Positions 20,960 to 32,900 of a DNA stretch of 64,000 bases are shown here, in pieces. The stretch's first letter is position 1. The number at the start of each line of letters is the position of its first letter. The stretch lies in assembly GCA_021234155.1 (NCBI GenBank), contig JAJEKV010000012.1, forward strand, positions 5,521,789 through 5,585,788, written 5' to 3'. A model generated the notes under the pieces. That model ran no database searches. It was given only the letters and a program-made list of their open reading frames with translations, and was not told the DNA's origin. The DNA comes from Isoetes taiwanensis (taxonomy: Eukaryota > Streptophyta > Lycopodiopsida > Isoetales > Isoetaceae). A program made the translations under genes and the position numbers.

Positions 20960-21683
20960 TGTGACGTCCCCTACTCGTATACGGTGCACTCACTGTATAC
21001 AAACAGGAGTTCATCCCCCATACCAGCTCCACACTGATACAGTGCCCTCCACATATCACTGCACCCGTAACGAGTCCCAGTGGGAAGAGTGAAGGGGTCA
21101 TTTCACCCTATCTCCCTCAGGGCCTACCTAGCTGCGGAAGCGTAAACATACATGTCAGTATACAACCACATATCCACCTCGAAGGGTGGTGCATCAACAT
21201 CTGCATAGACAATGATCAGCATCATACATAGGGGTCCTACCCTAGGCTCAGACTCGAAGGGATGACTGACGGCGCTGACCCTAGAAATACCAAGTTTAAC
21301 CTATTTACTAACCCGAATTATGACTGGAACCATTGTCATGTGGAATCTCCATGCTTGAATAGGCTGGGCGCTCAATTGCTCCTGCTCCTTAGTTCGATTT
21401 GGGGCAAAATTGGGATAGGGATCCAATTTGCTGCCTCAAATTAGCATCCTTATTCTGGCCAATCGAGTTTGGCCATGTGTCTCTTAACTAATTAATTAAT
21501 TAATTAGCTTAATTAAGTTAATTAGGCAATTAACCCTTAATTAAACCCTTATTAATTTAGCATAACTAAATTAATCCTTTATGGTTAACTCCATAGGTTA
21601 GATACCCCCATGATGGTGTATCCTCGGGCCGTGACGTGTCAGTATATTTATACATATACCGTATAAATATGTGGAACGTCACA
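20960..21683 (-). mobile_element. Recombinant 5' LTR of element A
   Basis: Both ends are intact (TGTGACG at 20960, CGTCACA at 21677-21683), but the length is only 724 bp. Positions 20960-21271 match the element A 3' LTR (9490-9806); 21271-21683 match the end of the element 2 LTR (6393-6805) without indels. Beyond 21683 comes the polypurine tract and 3' UTR of an element 2-type copy. The LTR is therefore a hybrid, with a foreign U3-side end and its own inner end. Confidence 0.87.
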
Positions 21684-22770
21684 TTCTCCCCCCTTTGGAA
21701 TAATGATGTCCTCAGCATTGGGGTTAGTTAGAAATAGCTAATATGTGTCCTAGAATACACAAGTTAACCTGAGCGTAAGTCAATCTTCGAAAAATACTTG
21801 GCTCCTTGCAATTGGTCCATGAGATCATCCGCTCTCGGCAAAGCAAAGCGGTTCTTGATCGTATGCTTGTTGAGTTGCCTATAATCAATGCACATCCTCA
21901 TGGAGCCATCCTTCTTTTTAACAAAGAGAATAGGCGCGCCAAAGGGTGAAACACTAGGTCGAATGAAGCCTAGGTTCAATAACTCTTGAAGTTGCTTTTT
22001 AAGCTCAGCTAACTCTGGTGGACTCATGCGGTACGGGACCTTACTAGTAGGCTTAGTACTCGGTTCCAAGGCTATTTCGCACTCCACCCCTCTGAAAGGA
22101 GGAAGTTTCTGGATCTCATCTGGGAAGAGATCCTTAAATTCTCCGAGAAGACTAGCAATCTTTTCTGGCAATGCATCCACTACCTCTTTCTGTTTAGCGT
22201 CTGACTCAATTGAGGCAAGTCTGATAACGCAAAGTACCTTATCCTAGCGTATGGCCTTATCTAACTGCTTAATAGACATGGATTACATGATTGGGTTCAA
22301 TGGATCACCTGTAATAGTAACTCGGGCTCCATTGGCTGCATTGAAGGTCACTTCCCGCTTCTCGCAGTCTATATTGGCTTTAGCAGATGCCAGAAATTCC
22401 ATGCCGACAATAAGATCATATTTGCCAATGTCCATTAGTTCCGCACCTAACGCAACTGGTGCACCTGGCAACTGCATATTGAGGTTAATACGGCGGCCAT
22501 TTGTATGTCGGACCTACTGGCCAAGGTAACAGGTCGCGGTCTTGATCTTAAGGTCTCAAGTTTCAAAACTTGGGCCATTCTGGGAGAAGCAAAATTGTGG
22601 GTGCTACCCGTATCCATAAGAATAACAAAGGGCTTACTGTCTACCTGGACTATAGCAGAAATAACGGCAGGCTGACTATCAGCATTGCCGGTTTCAATGG
22701 CTGCAAAAATGTGAGACGCACCGTGTATATAATCGTGGACCTCTTCGTCAGCAGGTGGTTGAATGCGAAT
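21684..22770 (-). pseudogene. Deleted gypsy copy: 3' end fused to protease and RT start
   Basis: Positions 21684-21765 repeat the polypurine tract and 3' UTR of element 2. At 21766 this joins directly to RT sequence read leftward ([20 protein letters not shown] then IDLRSG), preceded by [20 protein letters not shown] and by a protease with VILMDTGSTHNFASPRM. The rest of RT, RNase H and integrase are missing between the two parts, so this is a deletion derivative. An in-frame break splits protease from RT near 22280. Similarity to gypsy ends near 22770 (EVHDYIHGASHIFAAI). Confidence 0.8.
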
Positions 22771-25492
22771 ACTTTTTATCTCCTTTTGTACATTCTTTTT
22801 GTGATTCTTGAGGATCTCGAGTTTGAGTTTTTTGCATCGCATTAATGCCTTTGGGCCAGTTGTCCTTTCGATTTATGTCTTATTTCCTTAATGCTATTTG
22901 TACTGTTGCTTAGTATTCCCATAGATTTTTTTTGTTCCATTGATCTATTCATGATATTGCTTCCTTGCTCCACTTTTATTCTTTGGCATCGTTTGCTTCC
23001 TTTAGTCCAATGGTTCCTTTTTTGCGAGGGCTTGGTGATTTTAGTGCATTGGCCCATTTCTTTACTTGCCTCTAGTCATGGTTGCTAGTTCCTACGTTGC
23101 CATAATCTCCATTTCTTCTGTTGCTTCTAGTTGTGGTTGTTAGTTTTTTGTATTTCCATGATCTTCATGGAGTTATCATTTAGGTACTTGTATGCTCTTT
23201 TTCCTCCATTTTCTTTGTTTTCCTGAATTGTCAGTGAGACAGGTTGTCATGTCCCTTATTTAGATGCTTGATTCATGTTTCAAAAGTGTTCGTCTGCTCA
23301 CACTATTTTGATCCCCTTTTGGTTTCATTCATTCTACTTTCCTCATTATTTCTATCAGTCTGAGATCATTAGTACTCTTTTTACGATCCCATTTTCTGTC
23401 CAATTCATTCTTGTTCGTTTCTCTTCTTGCATTTGGCTCTTTACATCCTTTTTCACTTTCGTTTTTGCCCCCCTTATTCTTTCATCATTCTTTTTGTCCT
23501 GTTGATGTCTTGTTGTTATGCCCTTGACTCTGTTGATCTCTGTGACTCGATTCGCTTGTTTAGCTTTTTATTCGTGTTCATCCCAGTTGCATGATCTACT
23601 TTAGTCATTCTATTTGCTCATTCGCCTCTTCATTTTGCCCTGGTCCCCTGGTTGGTGGTGTTTTCTTGAGCAACTCGGAGGAGTCGTGAACACAACTTTG
23701 TGCAAGTATCATTGTTGCTCTTTTTGTGCATTTCGGCAAGTATCATGGTATTTGTGTTTTACTCGCACTATCTGCAAAATATTATGTTTGGCATATGGCA
23801 TGTTGGGCTTTGTGATGGTTCTATAAATTTTGGTAATCGTGTGATCCATGTTTCTAGTTCTACAGGCTGCATACTTCAATAGATATGTTTGGCATAGGCA
23901 TTAAGCACTTGTTTGGCTAGCGTATGATGTTTTACATGTATATTATATTGTTAGGAATATGATTGACCTTATTTTGCCTGCTATGGTATCCACAATTATG
24001 CTCTGTTGTTTTATTTTTTACTTATTTGGTTCATCCTCAGGTGTTTGTTCCCCATTTTTGGTATTCCCCATGCTTGCACTATTCCGTTGATCATATGACC
24101 TCCATTCTTTTCCACTATCTCTATTTTATTCTTGTTCCATTCTTGTTCCTTTATCCACATTTACTCCATGGCCCCATGACGTTCCATCCAAACCTCTGGT
24201 GTTAGATTTATTTCCTACGTTTAATCCATTTCTTCTTGTCTTTTTCGTCTCAAGTTTGTTCCTTTGAACTCATTTTTCTCTTAAAGTTTTCCGTTGCTTA
24301 TTTATTCTTTCGTTGCACTCTCTTGTTTTTGCTATGCTTTTTCCATTCGTCTACTCTTGTTATTATCATTTCTTTGTCTCCCACACATTTTTAGTTCTAT
24401 TTTATTCTTTTATGGGTCATTCTTGTGTTTCCTTTGTCACTTAGTCTTAGATTCGCGTTTTTCATCTCACTTTCTTGTTTCTGCTCTGCATTTTCCATTT
24501 GTCTGCTCTTGCTATTACCATTTCTTTGTCTCCCACATATCTTCTTTAGTTATGTTCTTATTGGTCTCCGTGGACGTTAAAAAAAATTATTCTATTCTAT
24601 TCTATTCTATTCTATTCTATTCTATTCTATTCTATTCTATTCTATTCTATTCTTTTATGGATCATTCTTGTGTGTCCTTTGTCAATTAGTTTTAGATTCT
24701 CTTTTAGTGCTTTTAGTTCTTTCTTTCTTTGTCTCTTTTTTGCTCTATGTGTTTGGTGTTTCCCATGTCAGTATCTCGTCTAGTTCTTTAAGCTTTTTCT
24801 TGGGTCAGTTTTTCTATTTTCCCTGCTCTATATATTTCATCTGTTCCTTTTTAGTTGTCTCCTTCAGGTTATTTTTAACCTCTTGAATCGTCTGGGTTCA
24901 CTTTCTATTTATCTAATTGCTCAAGTTCCTTATTTGTCATTTCTTTTTAGTTTAACCTCTTGAATCGTCTTGGTTCTTCTACTCCTTGTTTGTTATGTCT
25001 GACCATGTAGTCAACTTGGTCTTGCTTACTTTATTCTTCTTTATCCCATTGATCGCTTTGTGCCTATTGTCTCTCTCACTCATTTTCTTTGCTTTTGCTC
25101 ACATTCTTCAACCGTTCCTCTTGCTTACTTTGTTCGTCTTTATCCCGTTGATTGCTCTGTGTCTACATCTTTCTCACTCATTTTCTCTGCATTTGCTCAC
25201 ATTCTCCAGCCATTCCTCTTACACCCATCCTATTTCCTTTGATGTCATTAATCGTTGGCGTCTCCGTGTTTCTTTTTGCTTCATTAGTTCGACTTTTCAT
25301 GTTCATTTCTTCTTTTGAACCTTGGCATTCAGTAGTTCTATGAGCCTGTTAGTCTCTGTTGTTCTAATCATGTCTCCCCACTTGTTTTACCATTTTTTTC
25401 TATTTACTCATGTTGTGCCGTTGGTCCCTTTTTTACCATGTTTCCTAGTCATTATAGTTTGATCCTTTTGAGTTAGATTCCTCTTCTATCAG
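22771..25492. other. T-rich region with tandem duplications, no gene
   Basis: The plus strand is strongly rich in T and C, with open frames giving only hydrophobic low-complexity peptides. At least two local tandem duplications are visible: about 160 bp (around 24317-24474 and 24475-24710, sharing CATTTCTTTGTCTCCCACA) and about 103 bp (25019-25121 and 25122-25220, sharing TTTGCTCACATTCT). No domain, terminal repeat or RNA gene was recognised. Confidence 0.5.
24546..24653 (+). repeat. (TTCTA)n microsatellite with a LINE 3'-end remnant
   Basis: TTGGTCTCCGTGGACG followed by an A-rich spacer leads into about eleven TTCTA units. The same 16-mer, a similar spacer and the same 5-bp repeat end the LINE at 47334-47400 (minus). 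The neighbouring tandem copy near 24400 lacks this insert. It is best read as an extremely 5'-truncated LINE insertion. Confidence 0.6.
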
Positions 25493-25532
25493 CCAATTGG
25501 TTGTTTCATAAGGACCCATCCTAGGAATGCCA

Positions 25533-25690
25533 CGGTTCTATTGCGATAGCAATAAGACCGACATTCCTTGGATGGGGACGCCCTTCCTCGTGTTTCCTAT
25601 TTATACCGCCTCCTTTCTCATTTCCAGTCATCGGCATTCCCTTGAGCTCTTTTGCATCCTTTTCATTTAAGCTCCACAACTTTTCCTCCC
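25533..25690 (+). repeat. Palindrome and TATA-like block, copy 2
   Basis: Matches 2950-3148 in inverse orientation: a palindrome around GCGATAGC, then GACATTCCTTGGATGGGGAC, TATTTATA (25599-25606) and GAGCTCTTTTGCATCC. It starts beside CCCATCCTAGGAAT, and a similar sequence (GACCCATCCTAGGAAT) recurs at 26422-26437 at the edge of an LTR. About 900 bp therefore lies between near-direct repeats. Confidence 0.55.
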
Positions 25691-26437
25691 CCTCCGACTC
25701 CCTTTGTCATATCTGCATTAGTTTTTAGTCAGTCTTATATTTACTTCAAATTCTATGTTGTGGCCCAGTGGCCTCCATTTCTTTGTTTTATCTCATTTTT
25801 ATTGGCGTGACAATGTTGCCCCTAAGACAGTATTTTTATTCATTCTCCTAACATATATATTTCATTTCATTCTTTCTCGGTATGGTGTTGTAGCCTCCGA
25901 GGCATAATTCTTTTTCACTTTCTCTCGGCATGGCACTGTAGCCTCCGAGGCAGCACTAATCGGGTATTTTTCTCACGATGGTCATTCTGCAGACGGTTCC
26001 CAATTAGTCAGCTGTTGTTTCTTCCTCGGCGTGGCCCTGAAGCCTCCGAGTGCTTTTATATTCTTGATATTTTGGCACATGCCTATGCCAGTATGCCTGA
26101 AGCTTCTAACCTTCTAACAGGTTATTCTCCTTTTTCAAACTTTCTATTGCAGCATTTCTTGTAGTTCTCTCAGTTGTCAACGCCATCATGTTGTATATCA
26201 ACTCACTTCTTGGCGGATGTATGTTAGTGGCATTCTTCGAGAGCATTGGTGATCTTTTCCCATTAGGGTCTCCCTCGAAAACCCAAAAAGGTGGGGTTTT
26301 TCATCCCAACGAGAAGGGTTCACCGGTTTTCTCATATTTGCATAGACCAAATGACGAATAACTCATCTTTTATCTTGTATTCCTTTAGTTTTGTCATGCG
26401 GCCAGTTAGTTGTTTCATATGACCCATCCTAGGAATA
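25691..26437. other. Non-coding segment with three short CTCGG/CCGAG hairpins
   Basis: Three related units occur near 25884-25910, 25922-25951 and 26025-26050: CTCGG, then about 15 bases including TGTAGCC or TGAAGCC, then CCGAG. No coding sequence was seen. The right edge carries the near-direct repeat of 25497-25531. Confidence 0.45.
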
Positions 26438-27436
26438 TGGATATATGATGATGGTTGATCGTGTTTGCTCCTCTTGTATTGGAAAGGGGGTTAGAGATCT
26501 AGTAGCCACTATTTAGATGGTGCTCCTAGTTTAGACCCCTTAGTTCATATTATATACGGTTTGTGCATAACAATTCACCTGGCTACGGGCTTATGGAGTG
26601 ACTTAGCACTACATAACGAGGCTAGTGACAAAGTGGAGGGAGGTCGCTGCTGAGCGCAACTACTGGGGACCCATAGCAGGCTAGGCCTATAGTCGGCCAC
26701 TTCGTGTGGGCCATGTATGGGTCCGACACTTCCTGGATCAATGGTGTTGTCCTGACTCTCAAGAGTTGCAGGTGTCGGCCTGGCTCTTGTTTTGGGGAGT
26801 TCAGTCGGGTAAGGACGTGTGTCGCCATGATCCTCTAGTGCCCATGAAACCACTAGGCCTTAGGAAGGAGAGATGCAACCCTTCCTACCTCATCGGACCA
26901 GGGAGATGCAAACTGGAGTAGTCCCAATGGGTGATACCATGAAACTATGTCTCCGGCAGGTTATAGTCACACCAAGAGCCCGATTTAGCCCATCTGCAAA
27001 GTATGCACAGGAAGGGCAGATGGAGTGGTCAACCACAGCCATTGTCTATAGCCAGGCCCACCATTGTTATATCTTGGTCTGCTCTATCTTTAGGCCTAGC
27101 TGTCAGTCTATATTTCCTTTACGAGTCTGGGCCTGGATAGGAGCTCATATGTTTTATGGTATGATATTACATTTGATGTACTTATGGTTGTACGGATGTG
27201 CTACCCTTCAAGATAGTTGGTTGGATTGTTATTGCTAGTGCTGACGATATGTTTATGCTATCGCTGTTATAGGAGCCCATAGGGAAAGGGGCACGCAAGA
27301 CACCTTTGTGTCTTCTTTTGCACCACGATTATCTTAGGTGGGGGATAGGTAGAGGGCCCATACGGCCGGAGGGTTGGATGGTGGATTTCCCACGAGATGT
27401 ACGACGAGGCATTGTACATTTGGTGGGGAGCATCAC
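26438..27436 (+). mobile_element. Diverged gypsy LTR fragment of the element C type
   Basis: The sequence follows the element C LTR from GATATATGATGATGGTTGATC through TAGAGATCTAGTAGCCACTA and CACCTGGCTACGG to the end GAGCATCACA. It includes the conserved block CTGCAAAGTATGCACAGGAA (26994-27034). The 5' part is missing, and no primer-binding site follows, so it is a truncated LTR with many substitutions. Confidence 0.75.
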
Positions 27437-27880
27437 AGGTGGTGGTGGAGGTGGCATCGGCCCACACTCCTAAGCTTGCATGAGTGGGGTAGCCCATTGC
27501 ACAAGTTGCGCATCTGGTTATGCATCTATACCAGTCGCTTGTCGATACTCTCTATTGACATATCCTTCTTTTCGCCAGTTTCCCTACCAAACAACTTCCT
27601 GTGTAGCCAATTGTGTTGCCGGCCTTAGTTCTCCTGGACCTACGAGGCTGAACCGAAGCTTCTAGCTATAAATATTAATCATACATGCTTATCATTCAAG
27701 TTGTTTGTTATTATGATTCTCCTATGTTGATTTATTTCAAACATAAAGAAATCAAGATTAAACAGAGTTGATAAGGTTGCAATAGTATTTCTATTAATTA
27801 TATCGTAGTTATACAATTTTAATTCCAAAGTTAAACAATATATTTGATGGCATATTTAAGTTATTACAAGCTTGGAGGGT
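27437..27880. other. Spacer between LTR fragment and ORF2 remnant, no gene
   Basis: No reading frame resembling gag or any other domain was found. It may be the degenerate spacer between ORF2 and gag of element B, but similarity to element A there is not convincing. Confidence 0.35.
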
Positions 27881-29089
27881 CTAGTCCCACGATCTGCACT
27901 TAGTCTTGAAGAACTGTTTGATGTCCTTTAGTCTAAGGCCCTTGTCGATGTTTCGTAGGATGTTTCTTGAAGATCTCACCTCCAAAGCTCGAGCCAACTG
28001 AGGTGCTAGAAGCTCTGATGTTGTGGCTGCTACTACCGCTAGGGGTGTGTCACATGGATGCCCTCGTGCAAAATCCAGACTGTATAGAGCCATTGACCTC
28101 CTGAAAAGAATAACGTGACATTATTCTCCCTCATTTTGGCATGCTTGCCAAAGCCTGATAGTGTTGTGAGGTGGGTGACATCCTCTTCCACCCTTGGGTT
28201 GAACTTTTTGTGGAACACTATCATTTGCCTCTGGCTTAGGGCTGGAAGGTAATATCGAAGGGCTTTCCCCCTTTGGGGTCCTGCCTTTGCTTTTCATGCC
28301 CCCGTTCCCTTCATTCCCACTGAGTTGCCATAGATATCTAGCACCAGGAGGTCATCATGGTCTCTCTTCATGATGGCAGCATTCTTCAGGTTGACATGAG
28401 TTTTTTCTCTCACACCGCTCGATCGGAGGGGCCTGCTCGTGCTTGATCCTCTGCCTAGCTTGTATAAGTTCCTTTGGATTTCTTGGAACTCTTCTTCTGA
28501 TATGAATGGTTGCTGCTGCTGAAAACTTTGCCTTATATATTCATAAGCTGCCACATATGACATTGCCCCCCCCAAATAGGAGAGCCGCTCAGCTATCTCT
28601 CGGGGAAACTCTTGGTAGGAGTAGTCAATGAAGCCTCCCTGCTGTCCCTCTGCCATAAGGTCTAAGAGTTCATCTATTATTAGTTCTTCCTCCAAGCAAT
28701 ATAGTAGCTGGAGGATATCATTGGCAAGGAGGTACTCTTCCCCTTCAATGACCACTGGGGATAAGGTTGTTATGCCTATCGGTGGTTCCATGGCCCTCCT
28801 TATTTCTTCCTCGTGCCACTCAATCTGACTTTTCGTCCTTTATGCAAGCCATCTCTCTTCCTCTTTGTCTTGTTCTTCCACTTCTTCACAATCTGCCTCA
28901 AGCTGAAGTTGCCCTGAAGAAGTGCATTGATAAACATATTCGGTGGAGTCGAGATGTTGGATGAAGCATTGATTTACCCTCATGTCCAAAGAGGCTAAGT
29001 CCAATGGCTGTATTGACGGTTCTCCCTCTTTGTTGAGTTATTGCCTTTCTAAGAGTTGTTGTGGCTATCCATGCTTTGAGAACAGACAA
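27881..29089 (-). pseudogene. Accessory ORF2 homologue (element B remnant)
   Basis: Three frames together match ORF2 of element A in order: VVIEGEEYLLANDILQL, EEEFQEIQRNLYKLGRGSST, KRDHDDLLVLDIYGNS (seen also in element C as KRDHNDLMEIEIQGQ), a C-terminal block VFHKKFNPRVEEDVTHLTTL then SGFGKHAKM, and finally TPLAVVAATT and RSSRNILRNIDKGLRLKDIK. The middle acidic part is present (EEVEEQDKEEER). Frameshifts near 28800, 28290 and 28100 break it. The N-terminus is cut near 29089, just before the Helitron at 29111. Its function is unknown. The LTR fragment on its left has the opposite orientation. Confidence 0.78.
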
Positions 29090-29110
29090 ATAAATGTATT
29101 TATCATAATA

Positions 29111-29995
29111 CTAGTAACGGGTGCCCGGCGTTGCCGGGCATAAATATGGTTTTATTTTTGAAATTGAATTTAAGTCCTTGCTTTTGCAGATGTGTTGCCT
29201 CTTGTAGCATTTGAACATGTCGAGGAAAAAATCAGGTTGTAAAATCCAAGCAACTCAATGTTGCAAATATCTATCCATGAAGTTCCCTGATTGGCAGATC
29301 ACTGGAATTGATAAAATAGAAAAGAATAGTATATTAACCTTGGTAGTTCTAGTAGAAATCCCAAATGGGCTCCGGAAATTGCATGAGTTCGTATATATAC
29401 TTGCCAAAAACATTGTCTGCAATGAACAGGAGCCTAACATGGCAAGCAAAATTATTAGCAACAATAGTACTTTGAGTTGTGTAGGTGTAGGGGTGGACAA
29501 TAAATTGATAATGTTTAACCTTAGAAGGTGCATAGATTTGAGATAGTTTCATTTTGTTTATGTTGATCTATTTTGGCATTGGACATTGTACGTGATACTA
29601 AATAGGGGCATTAATGTATGTTGTGTGTTGGACAATGGACTTGTACCAAAAGAGGGGCATTAATGTATGTTGTATATTGACTTTCTCTGGAAGTGGACGT
29701 ACACAATATGAAAATTGTATATGTGTCAAATTTTTATAACCTAGCTAATCTAATCAAATGAAAAACCAAAATCCAAATTCTGACTAATTGCGAAGGAAAG
29801 TAGAGCTATAGGTTTATCCTTCTTAGTTATTGGATGAATATATTGAGTATAATATGTATGATTATTAAGTTTTCTAAATTTTTCTGAAGATTGTCAGGCT
29901 TTGGCAATGAAAGCCTTACATTGGAGTTGGTATAGCGGGCTGGGAAGGGGATGGAGCGATATCAATTTAATTTCTGTATTATAGTAGTATAGAGA
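29111..29995 (-). mobile_element. Non-autonomous Helitron
   Basis: On the minus strand the element begins TCTCTATACTACTATAATA (from 29995), the classic plant Helitron 5' end. It ends with a GC-rich hairpin (GCCCGGC, loop, GCCGGGC; 29139-29123), a short spacer and CTAG (29114-29111), with T as the next host base, as expected for the CTRR-T terminus. No Rep/helicase gene is present in its 885 bp, so it would need a helper. The 5' flank has one extra T relative to the usual A-TC junction, so that boundary is good to a base or two. Confidence 0.65.
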
Positions 29996-32900
29996 ATTTT
30001 GTAAATTTATAATTGATCTTAGATTTTGGGGAGAGAAAGGGAGGGATTGACAAAAAAGCATGAAGGTTTCATTTGGCGAGAAGACTTGAAACGGTCATAG
30101 GGTAGGGATAGGATTTAAGAGTTAAGAAAATCCATGGGAGAGGTCATAGAAAAGGAGACGTGGGAGTGGACATGGAATTTAAGCTTTCTAAAATAATAAT
30201 TACAAATACAGTTCTTCAAGAATGTTGCACATATGTACTACATGTAATGTCCTGCAGAGTAAGGTTGATCTATGAAGATGCAAAAAAACTTGGTGTAGTA
30301 TAAGTTCTTTTGCACGTACTATATTCTATAGAGACAGTTGCTCCATGTCTGCAATTTCGAGTGGACATAAAGAACTTGTTAATGTTAGCTGCTATTCATC
30401 AATGTTTGACTAAAGAAGACTTACCTTAGCAGTGAAGCCTGCAAATTATGTCACGTCGGGCACTCAATTTCATAAGCTCTTTTAATCCTATAGTTGCAAC
30501 ATTTGAAAAGACATGACAGTAGCTTGTCCTGATGTTAATGATGTATGATAAGTTTCAATAAGGTACACACATTTCTTATTAAAATCAAAATGGCACACCT
30601 TCGTTATTGAAGCCAAAATAGCATGAAACAAACAGCAACATATTATTGAGATAGACGATGTTGCTTTTCCATATGGTATAAACAAAATCTGCGTGAGCAT
30701 GGGCCTAATGCAAATGAACTACAAAAGTTCGATTTTCCAGATTGGCAAATACGCGGTAGAGAGGAACCTGTGGTTTATGTTTTGCATGGATAAGTAACAG
30801 CATTAGCGTGAAAGATAACGTTTGGCCATCTCTTAATTATTTTGTATGTCATTGACTGGAGACATTCACGGAAAGCGTTGCTTTTTGTGACTGTCGATGC
30901 AATGGATGCACCACCTGTGCTTGCTAACATGCAAGCCTATAGCCATTTTCGAAAAGAAAAGCTAGGAAAGCTAGGGAAGGGGAAAAAAAGAACCATCAAA
31001 TTTTGCTTTGAAAAAGCCAAAGCCACTACAAAGGCCACCGGTGGAGCTCGAAATGATAGAACCAGATTGAAACCATCTTGTCAATATTAAAGCCTTGAAT
31101 CCAAAGATTGAACCTGCAAGCATGGAAATGGAAACAGAAACTCTCAGGCAAGATTGAAATCCAACAGACAAAAAAAAAAAAGATGCATGCCATAGTAGTT
31201 AGACAAATAGAGAATAATCAAGAAGACCTGGATGCTTCACTAACTTTGATTGATTACAAAGCTAAATCTAGGTTAGAAGTATAATAATTTCATCACTTAC
31301 ATCAGCTACTCTTCCACTGCTGTAGATTACATGTTTAAATCTATTGTCTCCCTTAACCTTAGAAATTTGCAACCACATCAAGCATAACCACAATTGAAAA
31401 GCTTCAAAACATGTATCCGCTAGGCAATAGGAAATAATAGAGAATAACCTGACTTTCTATCCTGGCAGAGTATTTAGAACCTCTGCAAACCATAAACTCT
31501 TCAGCGAGATTAGGTTTGCCGGACCTGGAGTTAGTGTCTGCCTCCAACAAATCCTAACTCGAACCTGCAAAAACAGAAGGCAATACTTTGTGGAATATAC
31601 ATTAGATTTTCTCTAACTCTTTCCTCTACTCTATCGTCCACAATCGTGAAAAACCTGTACACATCCTATTGTTTATACAAAAGAAAAAGCAAAATAGAGT
31701 ATGCTCACCATAAGAATGACGGCCAGATATAAAACCTTGATTTACGCTTTGCCATCTGGAAGCCTAATCCCTATTATCATCAAAGCTAGCCATCAATTGC
31801 ATCCTCCATAGCCGGCATCAAGGAAACCTGCACCTTCTTAACCAAACAAAAACAAATACCACAGAGGGAAAATATGTAACCAACCTTTATTTAAGCATGA
31901 TGCCCACCAAAGAAAGTCTAGTACCATACGCACAGGCATGCAGATGCAGATTCGAAGGAAATAATAAAACTCTTGTCCTACTGATCTGCCTCAAACGTGG
32001 TTATTCAGCAGCTCCCCTCAAGCCACCCTCCATATGCCCAGGCATGCAGATACAATGTTTGAAGCAAGTGACATAACTCTTGCACTACTAATCTATTCTG
32101 TAGAGGATCAAAGAAAACAAATCCTCAAATGTTAAACTTCACGCACGCGCATATCCCCATGTAAAAACCTGATCCATGACTTGTTCAAACTGCAAACCTT
32201 GAAGGAAATCACATCATGTAATGCCTAGTTTCCATTCTTCTTATTGCAAAAAGCTGAAGCCTTAACCTTCACACACTTATGGAAGTGAACAATAAGTTTT
32301 GAATGAAGAAAAAGGTTTGAAGGCCTTCTACATTTATAACCTACTCACCATATTTCAAGGTCTCTACACTTATTTGCTAGTGAGCAATGAGTTGTGCGTA
32401 AACAAAAAGGTTAGCAGATTATCTACATTTATAACCTAGTCACCTTCTTTCAAAGTGCCTTCTTTATGCAATGTGGAGAACTCGGTTCACACTTTCTATT
32501 CTGCAAAGCTTCTAGATCATTATCCAGCCTTACAGTAAGATAGAACACTTCCTGTTCTGCAAGCTTCTAAATCATTATCCAGCCTTACAGTAAGCTCCAG
32601 CACTTCTCATTCTGTAAGCTCCTAAATCATTATCCAACCTAGCTCGGAAATCCAACAAATGAACTGCTTTGTATTGCATGTAGGACTTGCCAAAATAACC
32701 TGGAAGAAGTCTGGAATAAGCCATTCTATCATTTGCAAGTCCATTTTGATTGATGGCCAGTTATTTTAGAGCCCTTTCTGAAACCTGTAATGATGGCCTC
32801 AGGTACAATAGTCTCTGCTCATCCAAGCATAGTCTACTGTGCCAAATCAAGGATGCATTGCAGAAACGAATTTCTTTCTAGGTTATGAAGAGGTTAATGT

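Larger units (their letters stand above)
9490..21683 (-). mobile_element. Ty3/gypsy chromovirus element A with two accessory genes
   Basis: In transcription order (minus strand): recombinant 5' LTR 21683-20960; primer-binding site 20958-20947; palindromes at 20755-20689 and 20541-20475; histone H3-like ORF1 20297-19084; palindromes at 18939-18873 and 18739-18673; ORF2 18359-16861; gag from 16643; protease, RT, RNase H, integrase and chromodomain to 11916; polypurine tract 11054-11042; 3' LTR 11041-9490. The element sits inside the polymerase gene of element 2. No target-site duplication is expected, because the 5' LTR has recombined with a foreign LTR. Every coding region has at least one stop or frameshift, so the copy is probably dead, though close to complete. 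Confidence 0.85.

Noticed and set aside
24294-25343. Hydrophobic open frames suggesting membrane proteins
   Set aside because: They result from T-rich sequence (Phe, Leu and Ser codons), with no conserved motif, and overlap in several frames.
29211-29546. Open frame of 111 codons in the Helitron
   Set aside because: No similarity to Rep/helicase or any known domain; AT-rich and likely chance.
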